Shown here in pieces: positions 1-5,213 of a DNA stretch of 5,213 nucleotides (within the stretch, counting starts at the first letter, position 1; every line of letters begins with the position of its first letter). Made by a program: the position numbers and the translations under genes. The stretch spans positions 1-5,213 of the forward strand of contig JAADEO010000177.1 in assembly GCA_013153415.1 (NCBI GenBank), read 5' to 3'. The notes beneath the pieces were generated by a model. The model did not search any database and was not told the DNA's origin. It saw nothing but the letters and a program-made list of their open reading frames with translations. The DNA comes from Deltaproteobacteria bacterium (GTDB taxonomy: Bacteria > Desulfobacterota > Anaeroferrophillalia > Anaeroferrophillales > Tharpellaceae).

Positions 1-32
1 CCTTTCCGGTTTACAGGAAGTGTTTTGAACTA

Positions 33-614
33 CTATTTCTTGACCGCCTCGCGGCCGAGGTGGAAGGCCTTGAGGTTGAGATCGACCAGCTTGGCCGGCA
101 GAATGTCGCGGATCTTGGTCTCCCAGAGACTCTCCGGCAGAGGCAGAAAGCTGGAGACGGCACCGACCATGACGACGTTGGCGGAACGGGCGTTGCCGGC
201 TTTAAGAGCCAAATCGAGTCCGTCGATAGCGTAAACCTTCTCACCGCAGGCGGCGATCCGGTCGTCAACATCATCCGGATACTCGGCAACCCCGGAGGCG
301 ACGGTGCTGGGATTGATGCGCATCGTATTGTAGATGACGATGCCGCCCTTTTTCAGACAGTGGAGGTTGCGCAGGGTTTCGAGACGCTCGAAACCGATGA
401 GGAAATCAGCTTCGCCGGGATCGATCGTCGGTGAGTAGACCTTGGTCCCGAAACGGACGTGGCTGGTCACGCTACCGCCACGCTGACTCATGCCGTGAAC
501 TTCACTCTGTTTAACATCGAGGTCGGCTTCGATCGCCACCTGGGTAAAAATCTGGCTCGCCAGCAGAACCCCTTGGCCCCCGACCCCGGCCAGTAAAATA
601 TTTGTCGTTTCCAT
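33..614 (-). CDS. iorB: Indolepyruvate:ferredoxin oxidoreductase, beta subunit (IorB)
   Basis: This 193-residue protein is the small subunit of a cytoplasmic 2-oxoacid:ferredoxin oxidoreductase. With IorA it converts an aryl- or other 2-oxo acid plus CoA to acyl-CoA and CO2 and reduces ferredoxin. It is the pyruvate/ketoisovalerate oxidoreductase gamma-type domain. Visible signatures are the N-terminal glycine loop GVGGQG (residues 10-15), the strongly conserved block SEVHGMSQRGGSV (37-49), and NARSANVVMVGA (141-152). Length is normal for IorB (about 190-200). The ATG at 614-612 follows GGAG with 7 bases between, and the next codon blocks match the family N-terminus, so the start is secure. 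Stop is TAG. It begins two bases after the iorA stop, with its ribosome site inside the end of iorA, so the subunits are probably translationally coupled. The exact 2-oxo acid is not determined by sequence; aryl pyruvates are the family norm. Confidence 0.94.
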   Translation of the reverse strand: METTNILLAGVGGQGVLLASQIFTQVAIEADLDVKQSEVHGMSQRGGSVTSHVRFGTKVYSPTIDPGEADFLIGFERLETLRNLHCLKKGGIVIYNTMRINPSTVASGVAEYPDDVDDRIAACGEKVYAIDGLDLALKAGNARSANVVMVGAVSSFLPLPESLWETKIRDILPAKLVDLNLKAFHLGREAVKK

Positions 615-616
615 CT

Positions 617-2371
617 CTATTCTCCAATCGCGTCAAATTTACAGACCTGGGCGCAGACACCACAGCCGGCGCACATGTTGGGATCGATAACCACGAACTT
701 CTTATCGTCCTTGACCTCAAGTGAAAGGGCGTTACAGCTGACCGAGAGGCAGCGTTTACAGCCGGTGCATTTCTCGGCATCGACTTTAAGCGGCGGCTTG
801 CTGATCCGGTAACGCAGGACGCAGGGAGCCTCGACCACGACTACGGTCATCTCTTCATTGGCGAGAGCGATTTTCAACTTCTCTTCGATGTCGTTGAGAT
901 CATAAGGATCGATCTTGATGACATTCTTGACTCCCATGGCTTTGACCAGGGCCGGAATATCGGCAGCGATCGCCTCTTCCCCGCTCAGGGTACGACCCGA
1001 ACCCGGGTTCTCCTGACCGCCGGTCATGCCGGTGGTCCGGTTGTCGAGGATCATCGCCACCGAGGAGCTGCCGTTGTAGATGCTGTTCAGGAGGCTGGTC
1101 ATGCCGGAGTGGAAGAAGGTCGAGTCGCCGATGACCGAAACCACTTTCTGGCTGTTATCGTCGCTCTTGGCCACAACCTTGTCGATGCCGTGACCCATGC
1201 TGATGCTGGCCCCCATGCAGACGCAGGCGTGCATCGCCGAGATCGGCGGCAGGGCGCCCAAGGTGTAGCAGCCGATATCACCGGAAACGAAGACCTTGAG
1301 CTTCTTCAAAATGGTGAAGATGCCGCGATGCGAACAACCCGGGCAGAAAGCCGGCGGACGGCCCGGCAGATCGGCGGCGGCCTCGCTCAAAGTCGGACCC
1401 TCGCCGGTAAGCTGCTTCTTGACGAAAGCGGCGGAAAACTCGCCGATCAGAGGGAAGAGATCCTTGCCGTGGTCGACCTTGATGCCCATCGCCTTGATCT
1501 GGTCCTCGAAGAAGGGATCACCCTCCTCGACCACCACCAACTGATCGACTTTCCCGGCGAATTCGCGAATCTTGTTCTCCGGCAACGGGTAGCTCAGTCC
1601 CAGTTTGAGAACCGAAGCCTCGGGCAGGGCTTCCTTGACATACTGGTAGCTGATGCCGTTGCAGATGATGCCGATTTTGGTGTCATTGTACTCGATGCGG
1701 TTGAGCGGCGTGGTCTCGGCGTACTCTTTAAGTTTGAGAATCCGTTCTTCGACCAGGGGATGACGCTTCTTGGCGCTGACCGGCAGCATCGTGTACTTGG
1801 GCATGTTCTTTTCAAGTTCGATTGCGCCCTGCTGTTCGGTACGCTCGCCCAGGGAGACGATGCTCTTGGAGTGGGAAGTCCGGGTCGTGGTCCGGAAGAG
1901 CACCGGGGTATCGAACTTTTCACTCAGTTCAAGAGCCACGGCGACGAAATCCTTGCACTCCTGGGAGTCGCTGGGCTCGATTACCGGAATCTTGGCCGAA
2001 CGGCCGTAGTTGCGGTTGTCCTGCTCGTTCTGGGAGCTGTGCATGGCCGGGTCGTCGGCGCTGACCAGGATCAAACCGCCCTTGACTCCGGTGTAGGAGA
2101 GTGTGAACAGGGGATCAGCAGCGACGTTGACACCGACATGTTTCATGGTCACCAGGGTTCGGGCCCCGGCAATCGCTGAACCGATCCCGACTTCGAGAGC
2201 GACCTTTTCGTTGGGCGCCCACTCGGAATAGATATCGGTGTAGTTCTTGACGTTTTCCAGGATCTCGGTCGACGGGGTTCCGGGATAGGCGGAAGCCAGC
2301 TTGACCCCGGCTTCCCAGGCACCCCGGGCGATCGCCTCGTTACCGGAGAGAATAGCTCTTTCTTGACTCAT
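617..2371 (-). CDS. iorA: Indolepyruvate:ferredoxin oxidoreductase, alpha subunit (IorA)
   Basis: This is the large catalytic subunit, 584 residues, carrying thiamine diphosphate and two Fe-S clusters. Domains in order: an N-terminal pyrimidine-binding domain with YPGTPSTEI (29-37); a middle transketolase-C-like domain (about 230-320); a TPP-binding domain starting at FCPGCSHRG (342-350), with GDIGCYTLG (364-372) and the metal/TPP motif GDS (415-417) ending in LDN (442-444); and a C-terminal ferredoxin domain. The ferredoxin domain has cysteines at 535, 538, 541 and 546 (CX2CX2CX4C) and at 567, 570, 573 and 577 (CX2CX2CX3C), consistent with two [4Fe-4S] clusters. Length is in the usual range (about 580-650). 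The open frame extends upstream to 2500, but the ATG at 2371-2369 is chosen: it has AGAGGA six bases upstream, its product starts like known IorA proteins, and the extra 43 codons would overlap the thiolase gene and are low-complexity. Stop is TAG. The substrate is inferred from family only. Confidence 0.95.
   Translation of the reverse strand: MSQERAILSGNEAIARGAWEAGVKLASAYPGTPSTEILENVKNYTDIYSEWAPNEKVALEVGIGSAIAGARTLVTMKHVGVNVAADPLFTLSYTGVKGGLILVSADDPAMHSSQNEQDNRNYGRSAKIPVIEPSDSQECKDFVAVALELSEKFDTPVLFRTTTRTSHSKSIVSLGERTEQQGAIELEKNMPKYTMLPVSAKKRHPLVEERILKLKEYAETTPLNRIEYNDTKIGIICNGISYQYVKEALPEASVLKLGLSYPLPENKIREFAGKVDQLVVVEEGDPFFEDQIKAMGIKVDHGKDLFPLIGEFSAAFVKKQLTGEGPTLSEAAADLPGRPPAFCPGCSHRGIFTILKKLKVFVSGDIGCYTLGALPPISAMHACVCMGASISMGHGIDKVVAKSDDNSQKVVSVIGDSTFFHSGMTSLLNSIYNGSSSVAMILDNRTTGMTGGQENPGSGRTLSGEEAIAADIPALVKAMGVKNVIKIDPYDLNDIEEKLKIALANEEMTVVVVEAPCVLRYRISKPPLKVDAEKCTGCKRCLSVSCNALSLEVKDDKKFVVIDPNMCAGCGVCAQVCKFDAIGE
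621..625 (-). promoter_or_regulatory. Ribosome binding site of iorB
   Basis: GGAGA on the minus strand, with GGAG 7 bases before the iorB ATG. It lies entirely inside the last codons of iorA (the Gly-Glu end), so ribosomes finishing iorA are placed to start iorB. This is the usual arrangement for balanced production of two subunits of one complex. Confidence 0.75.
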
Positions 2372-2377
2372 CTTGTT

Positions 2378-2383
2378 TCCTCT
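2378..2383 (-). promoter_or_regulatory. Ribosome binding site deciding the iorA start
   Basis: AGAGGA on the minus strand, 6 bases before the ATG at 2371. It supports this ATG over the longer upstream reading of the same frame, which would begin inside the thiolase gene. Confidence 0.75.
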
Positions 2384-2394
2384 TTCTCGTTGCC

Positions 2395-2410
2395 GGGAGA
2401 TCTTTCCCCC
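2395..2410 (-). other. Small hairpin in the thiolase-iorA gap
   Basis: On the minus strand GGGGGA and TCTCCC can pair across a four-base AAGA loop (six pairs, one of them G-U). No T-run follows, so it is not a typical intrinsic terminator. It lies between the thiolase stop and the iorA ribosome site and could protect an mRNA end or tune iorA translation, or be chance. Confidence 0.3.
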
Positions 2411-2420
2411 ATTCTTGGTT

Positions 2421-3614
2421 TTAACAGCTGACCTTGAGGACCAGGGCGGCGGCGGTGTCGCCGGCGGCGCAGCCGGCGAAAAGACCGTAGCCGCCACCAT
2501 TCATCGCCAGTTCCTCGATCATCTCGATAATACAGCGACCGGCGGTCGGACCCTGGGGATGACCGAAGATCAGGGAGCTGCCGTAGTTGTTGAAACCCAT
2601 AGGATCGATCTCCAGCTTCTTGGCCAGGTAAAGATCGTTGACGGCAAACGGGTTGTGAGTCTTGATCGACTTCGCTTCTTTGGCGGTGATGCCGGCTTTC
2701 TGCAAAGCGATCTCGGCCGCCGGAACCACGGCCGCAGCCATATAACCCTTCTTCTCACGATAGAACCCGTAGGAGAGAATCTGGATCTCGACTCCCTTAT
2801 CCCGGCTGAGTTCGGCCGCAGTCTCCTTGTCGGTGACGATCAGGCCGCAGTTGCCGTCGGCCGGATGGGTCTGGGAACCAAAGGTATGAACTCCACCCGG
2901 CAACACCGGTTTGAGCCCGGCCAGGCCCTCGGCCGTGGTCGGCATGACCCCCTCGTCAGCATCGAACAGCACGGTCTTTTTCTTGCTGATTTTAAGCTCG
3001 ATCGGGAACATGTAGCGTTTCTGGAAAGCGCGGTCGTCGGCTAAAGCCTGCTGATACTGCTCGTAACGACGCAGAGCCAGTTCGTCGCACTCTTCACGGG
3101 TGATACCGCCCTCTTTGGCCACGTTTTCCGCGGTCTCGATCATCGCGTTCTTGGCCCAGGGATCGTTGCCGAAATTGTCCATCAGCCAGTTTTCATGTTC
3201 GACCTGGCCTCCCGGCCCTTTGGGATTGGGCCATACCAGGTGCGGTCCGTTGGAGCAGCGATCGGCCATCAGAGTGAAAGCCTTTTTGTATTCACCCATC
3301 TCGAGCCCCAGAGCGGCCTGATAGATGCAGGTCGTCGAGGTCGAACAGGCCTGGGAGATGATACATCCGGGAATGCGCTCGGCACCCATCATCGCGGCAG
3401 CCCAGGGACCGCCGTAGAAACCGTAATGCTGGGGAATCGTGAAACCGAAAAACAGGTATTCGAAGATCTCCGGGCTGATATCTTTCTCCGCCAGCCAGCG
3501 TTTGGTCGTGGCCGAAGCCAGCATGATGCCGTTCTCATTGGCCAGCGAACCCTGCCAACGGGCGAAAGGCGAGGAATAGTAACCACCGTAAGGAATATAA
3601 GCTTTGGTAAACAT
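2421..3614 (-). CDS. Thiolase-family protein (acetyl-CoA acetyltransferase-like) with atypical active-site motifs
   Basis: This 397-residue protein has the length and motif order of a type I/II or SCP2-like thiolase, which cleaves 3-oxoacyl-CoA with CoA or runs the reverse condensation. The nucleophile loop is SQACSTST with Cys90 as the likely acyl-accepting cysteine. The catalytic-His loop is GHPQGPTAGR (351-360, His352). The C-terminal cysteine loop is GCAAGD (381-386, Cys382). The loop that reads NEAF in classical thiolases reads HNPF here (320-323), closer to the HDCF type of SCP2 thiolases. The classical CxGxG reads CxAGD. The ATG at 3614-3612 has AGGAG five bases upstream; stop is TAA. 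It lies 45 bases after the dehydrogenase and 49 before iorA. No DUF35/OB-fold partner gene, which some SCP2-like thiolases have, is in the window. The fold is clear. Whether it is a degradative thiolase, and on which chain, is unknown. Confidence 0.88.
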   Translation of the reverse strand: MFTKAYIPYGGYYSSPFARWQGSLANENGIMLASATTKRWLAEKDISPEIFEYLFFGFTIPQHYGFYGGPWAAAMMGAERIPGCIISQACSTSTTCIYQAALGLEMGEYKKAFTLMADRCSNGPHLVWPNPKGPGGQVEHENWLMDNFGNDPWAKNAMIETAENVAKEGGITREECDELALRRYEQYQQALADDRAFQKRYMFPIELKISKKKTVLFDADEGVMPTTAEGLAGLKPVLPGGVHTFGSQTHPADGNCGLIVTDKETAAELSRDKGVEIQILSYGFYREKKGYMAAAVVPAAEIALQKAGITAKEAKSIKTHNPFAVNDLYLAKKLEIDPMGFNNYGSSLIFGHPQGPTAGRCIIEMIEELAMNGGGYGLFAGCAAGDTAAALVLKVSC

Positions 3615-3617
3615 AGG

Positions 3618-3624
3618 CTCTCCT
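3618..3624 (-). promoter_or_regulatory. Ribosome binding site of the thiolase gene
   Basis: AGGAGAG on the minus strand, with AGGAG five bases before the ATG at 3614. It is a strong, well-placed Shine-Dalgarno sequence in the otherwise AT-rich 45-base gap after the dehydrogenase gene. Confidence 0.75.
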
Positions 3625-3659
3625 GAGTTTGTTTTTAGGTTGTATTTTATGTTTTGACG

Positions 3660-4610
3660 TTATTTTTCTGCTTCCATGTCCCACAACATCTTCTGCTCGC
3701 GGGCCTTGATCAGCAGGGTCATGACGTGGTTGACCGGAGTCGGAACGCCGTGCTCTTTTCCCACCCGGCAGATCTCGGCATTGAGGGTGTCGATCTCGGT
3801 ACGGCGGTTGGCCTCGACATCCTGGAGCATCGAGATCTTGTTGTCCTTGACTCCGGGCAGACACTGGGTGAGAACGTATTCGCCGGCGTTTTCGAGCTCG
3901 GGGAAATCGAGTCCCTCGGCCTTGGCGACCTCGGCGGTCTCGTTGGCCAGCAGTGCGGTCAATTCCTTGGTCTCTTCACAGGCCATCAGCTGGGTACCGG
4001 TAAAACCGGTCATCGCCGCGACGCAGTTGCCGGCATTGGCCAGCAATTTGCGCCAGATCGGCACCCGGATGTCGCCCTCGATCAGATGAACCTCGAGCCC
4101 GGCTTGATTGAAGGTCTCGGCCACTTTCTTGAGACGGTCGTCGATAGTGCCGTCGAGCCGGCCGAACTTGAGCCCACCGATGCCACCGTTGAACTTGACC
4201 CGGTTGAGGCCCAGGGGCATAGCGCTCAGAGCGGTGATACCGCCGAGGATCTGATCTTCAGGCACATGCTCGGCGATCCGGCGCAGATTGCCGAGTCCGT
4301 TCTGGACCGAGAGCACATAGGTTTCGGGCCCGACCATCGGCTTGATGCTCTTTGCCGCCGATTCGGTATGGTAACCCTTGACCGAGATCTGGATCAGGTC
4401 GACAACTCCGACGGAAGAGGGATCATCACTGATCTTGATATCGCATTTTTTCTCACTGCCATCGGGCAAAACGATCTCCAGACCATTCTTTGAAATCGCC
4501 TCGACCCGCCGGGGGTCGACCTCGATCAGGGTGACATCGACCCCGGCCAGGTGGAGCAGAGCGCCGAAGGATCCACCGATCCCGCCGGCGCCAACAATTG
4601 CTACTTTCAT
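3660..4610 (-). CDS. Ketopantoate reductase family (PanE/ApbA-like) NAD(P)-dependent dehydrogenase
   Basis: This cytoplasmic 316-residue enzyme has the full length of the 2-dehydropantoate 2-reductase family. A Rossmann domain opens with GAGGIGG (7-13). QNG at 103-105 matches the ligand-binding QNG of the family. The helical C-terminal domain carries the catalytic lysine (W186-R-K188) followed by Asn192, and SMLQDVEANRRTEID (260-274), where Glu272 corresponds to the catalytic glutamate and Ser260 to the substrate-binding serine. Family members reduce a 2-oxo acid to a 2-hydroxy acid or do the reverse. The ATG at 4610-4608 is chosen because the Rossmann strand starts right there. AAGGAG lies 11 bases upstream, a rather long spacing. 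An in-frame TTG at 4649 would add 13 codons that include that ribosome site and is rejected. Stop is TAA. A true PanE is possible, but the catabolic neighbours and the absence of panB/panC suggest another hydroxy/oxo-acid substrate. Confidence 0.88.
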   Translation of the reverse strand: MKVAIVGAGGIGGSFGALLHLAGVDVTLIEVDPRRVEAISKNGLEIVLPDGSEKKCDIKISDDPSSVGVVDLIQISVKGYHTESAAKSIKPMVGPETYVLSVQNGLGNLRRIAEHVPEDQILGGITALSAMPLGLNRVKFNGGIGGLKFGRLDGTIDDRLKKVAETFNQAGLEVHLIEGDIRVPIWRKLLANAGNCVAAMTGFTGTQLMACEETKELTALLANETAEVAKAEGLDFPELENAGEYVLTQCLPGVKDNKISMLQDVEANRRTEIDTLNAEICRVGKEHGVPTPVNHVMTLLIKAREQKMLWDMEAEK

Positions 4611-4621
4611 GTTTACAACAA

Positions 4622-4627
4622 CTCCTT
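4622..4627 (-). promoter_or_regulatory. Ribosome binding site of the PanE-like gene (long spacing)
   Basis: AAGGAG on the minus strand, a near-perfect Shine-Dalgarno core, but 11 bases from the ATG at 4610 rather than the usual 5-9. No in-frame alternative start lies at a better distance, so the ATG stands; translation may be somewhat weaker than the motif suggests. Confidence 0.6.
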
Positions 4628-4662
4628 CTCTTTTACGGATCAGCCGCAAGGCACGAAATAAA

Positions 4663-4683
4663 CGAAAGTTTCACTATCTTTCG
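4663..4683 (-). repeat. Short inverted repeat downstream of the ligase gene
   Basis: CGAAAG and CTTTCG are separated by nine bases, starting 13 bases after the ligase stop. On the minus strand the right arm is followed by TTTATTTCG. The stem is only six pairs and AT-rich, so it is at best a weak terminator or an operator-like site between ligase and dehydrogenase genes. This is the longest gap in the window (86 bases) and the likeliest place for an internal regulatory element. Confidence 0.35.
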
Positions 4684-4696
4684 CAATGATTGGAGA

Positions 4697-5213
4697 CTAT
4701 CCCGAATAGCGTTCGCGCAGAATCCGGTGGAGAATCTTGCCGGTGCCGGTGCGCGGCATCTCGTCGGGGGCGATGAAGAAAACCTTCTTCGGGCATTTGT
4801 AGGCGGCCAACTGCTCGCGACAATAGCTGATCAGCTCCTTGTCGGTAAGCGCGGCTCCCTCTTTGAGAATAATCACGGCGCTGACCTCTTCGCCCCATTT
4901 CTCGTGGGGCAGCCCGATGACCGCGACATCGAAGACCGCCTCGTGGGCGGCGATCACGTTCTCGACCTCGGAGGGATAGACGTTCTCGCCCCCGGTGATG
5001 ATCATATTCTTCTTGCGGTCGACCAGGTAGTAGTAGCCGTCCTCGTCGCGCCGGGCCATGTCGCCGGCCGAGAAATATTCGCCCTTAAAGGATTCGGCCG
5101 TGACTTCGGGCAGCTTGTAGTAGCCGTCGAAAAGCATCGGCCCGCGGGAATAGAGTTCGCCGACCTCGCCGGCAGGAACCTCGTTGCCGTTCTCATCGAG
5201 AATCCTGATGATG
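4697..5213 (-). CDS. AMP-forming acyl-CoA ligase (acyl-CoA synthetase), C-terminal part only
   Basis: The gene runs off the right edge, so only the last 171 residues are visible; the frame stays open to base 5212 with no stop. The first complete codons read IIRILDENGNEVPAGEVGEL, then a YSRGP segment, the usual run-up to the core of ANL adenylating enzymes. The motor Asp sits in SAGDMA (residues 47-52 of the visible part). The hinge and A8 region follow as DRKKNMIITGGENVYPSEVE (64-83), and the C-terminal catalytic lysine lies in PRTGTGK (154-160). These enzymes make acyl-AMP from a carboxylic acid and ATP, then the CoA thioester. The sequence resembles fatty-acid, cyclohexane-carboxylate and coumarate-type ligases rather than the PaaK phenylacetate-CoA ligase type. 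The substrate pocket lies in the missing N-terminal part, so specificity cannot be assigned. Stop is TAG. It is probably the first visible gene of the same operon. Confidence 0.92.
   Translation of the reverse strand, partial: IIRILDENGNEVPAGEVGELYSRGPMLFDGYYKLPEVTAESFKGEYFSAGDMARRDEDGYYYLVDRKKNMIITGGENVYPSEVENVIAAHEAVFDVAVIGLPHEKWGEEVSAVIILKEGAALTDKELISYCREQLAAYKCPKKVFFIAPDEMPRTGTGKILHRILRERYSG

Noticed and set aside
1109..2179. Long plus-strand open frame (356 codons) opposite iorA
   Set aside because: It lies wholly antisense to a well-supported iorA, its product shows no recognisable motif, and such frames arise from codon bias in GC-rich genes.
2440..2480. GC-rich GGC/GCC-repetitive stretch
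   Set aside because: It encodes the Gly/Ala-rich C-terminal cysteine loop of the thiolase; the repetition follows from the amino acid composition.
2372..2500. Upstream extension of iorA by 43 codons
   Set aside because: It would overlap the thiolase 3' end, is Pro/Ala-rich low complexity, and the ATG at 2371 has a good ribosome site and the family N-terminus.
2373..3044. Plus-strand open frame of 223 codons opposite the thiolase gene
   Set aside because: Antisense shadow; its start lies in the thiolase-iorA gap but no Shine-Dalgarno sequence or known motif supports it.
3654..4493. Plus-strand open frame of 279 codons opposite the PanE-like gene
   Set aside because: Antisense shadow of a gene with intact catalytic motifs; no ribosome site or domain seen.
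4611..4649. TTG start giving the PanE-like protein 13 extra residues
   Set aside because: The extra codons include the Shine-Dalgarno sequence, and the Rossmann strand begins at the ATG at 4610.
4658..4686. Sigma-70-like promoter before the PanE-like gene
   Set aside because: The -10 box matches the consensus at only three of six positions, so it is not listed as a feature, only mentioned within the gap observation.

Overview
The window is a compact run of five genes, all on the minus strand. In transcription order (high to low coordinate) they are: the C-terminal part of an AMP-forming acyl-CoA ligase, a ketopantoate-reductase-family dehydrogenase, a divergent thiolase, and the two subunits of an indolepyruvate:ferredoxin oxidoreductase (iorA, iorB). 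No tRNA, rRNA, CRISPR array, insertion sequence or phage gene is visible. The ligase is cut by the right edge. The other four genes are complete, with intact reading frames and a recognisable Shine-Dalgarno sequence before each.

The host is most likely an anaerobic bacterium. IorAB is an oxygen-sensitive, ferredoxin-reducing 2-oxoacid oxidoreductase typical of strict anaerobes. The fairly GC-rich DNA and the mix of acyl-CoA ligase, thiolase and IorAB would suit a Desulfobacterota-type (former Deltaproteobacteria) sulfate reducer, metal reducer or syntroph. That placement is an inference; no phylogenetic marker is present.

Layout: 5213-4697 ligase C-terminus; 4696-4611 an 86-base AT-rich gap with a short inverted repeat; 4610-3660 dehydrogenase; 3659-3615 a 45-base gap; 3614-2421 thiolase; 2420-2372 a 49-base gap; 2371-617 iorA; two bases; 614-33 iorB; 32-1 spacer. 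The short gaps, shared strand and absence of a convincing internal terminator suggest one operon that starts to the right of the window and may continue to the left.

The genes read as a catabolic module for an organic acid. The ligase would activate an acid to its CoA thioester. The dehydrogenase would interconvert a hydroxy and an oxo group. The thiolase would make or break a C-C bond next to a 3-oxoacyl-CoA. IorAB would convert a 2-oxo acid plus CoA to acyl-CoA, CO2 and reduced ferredoxin. The substrate cannot be read from the sequence. The most unusual points are the altered active-site motifs of the thiolase and a PanE-like enzyme placed among catabolic rather than pantothenate genes.
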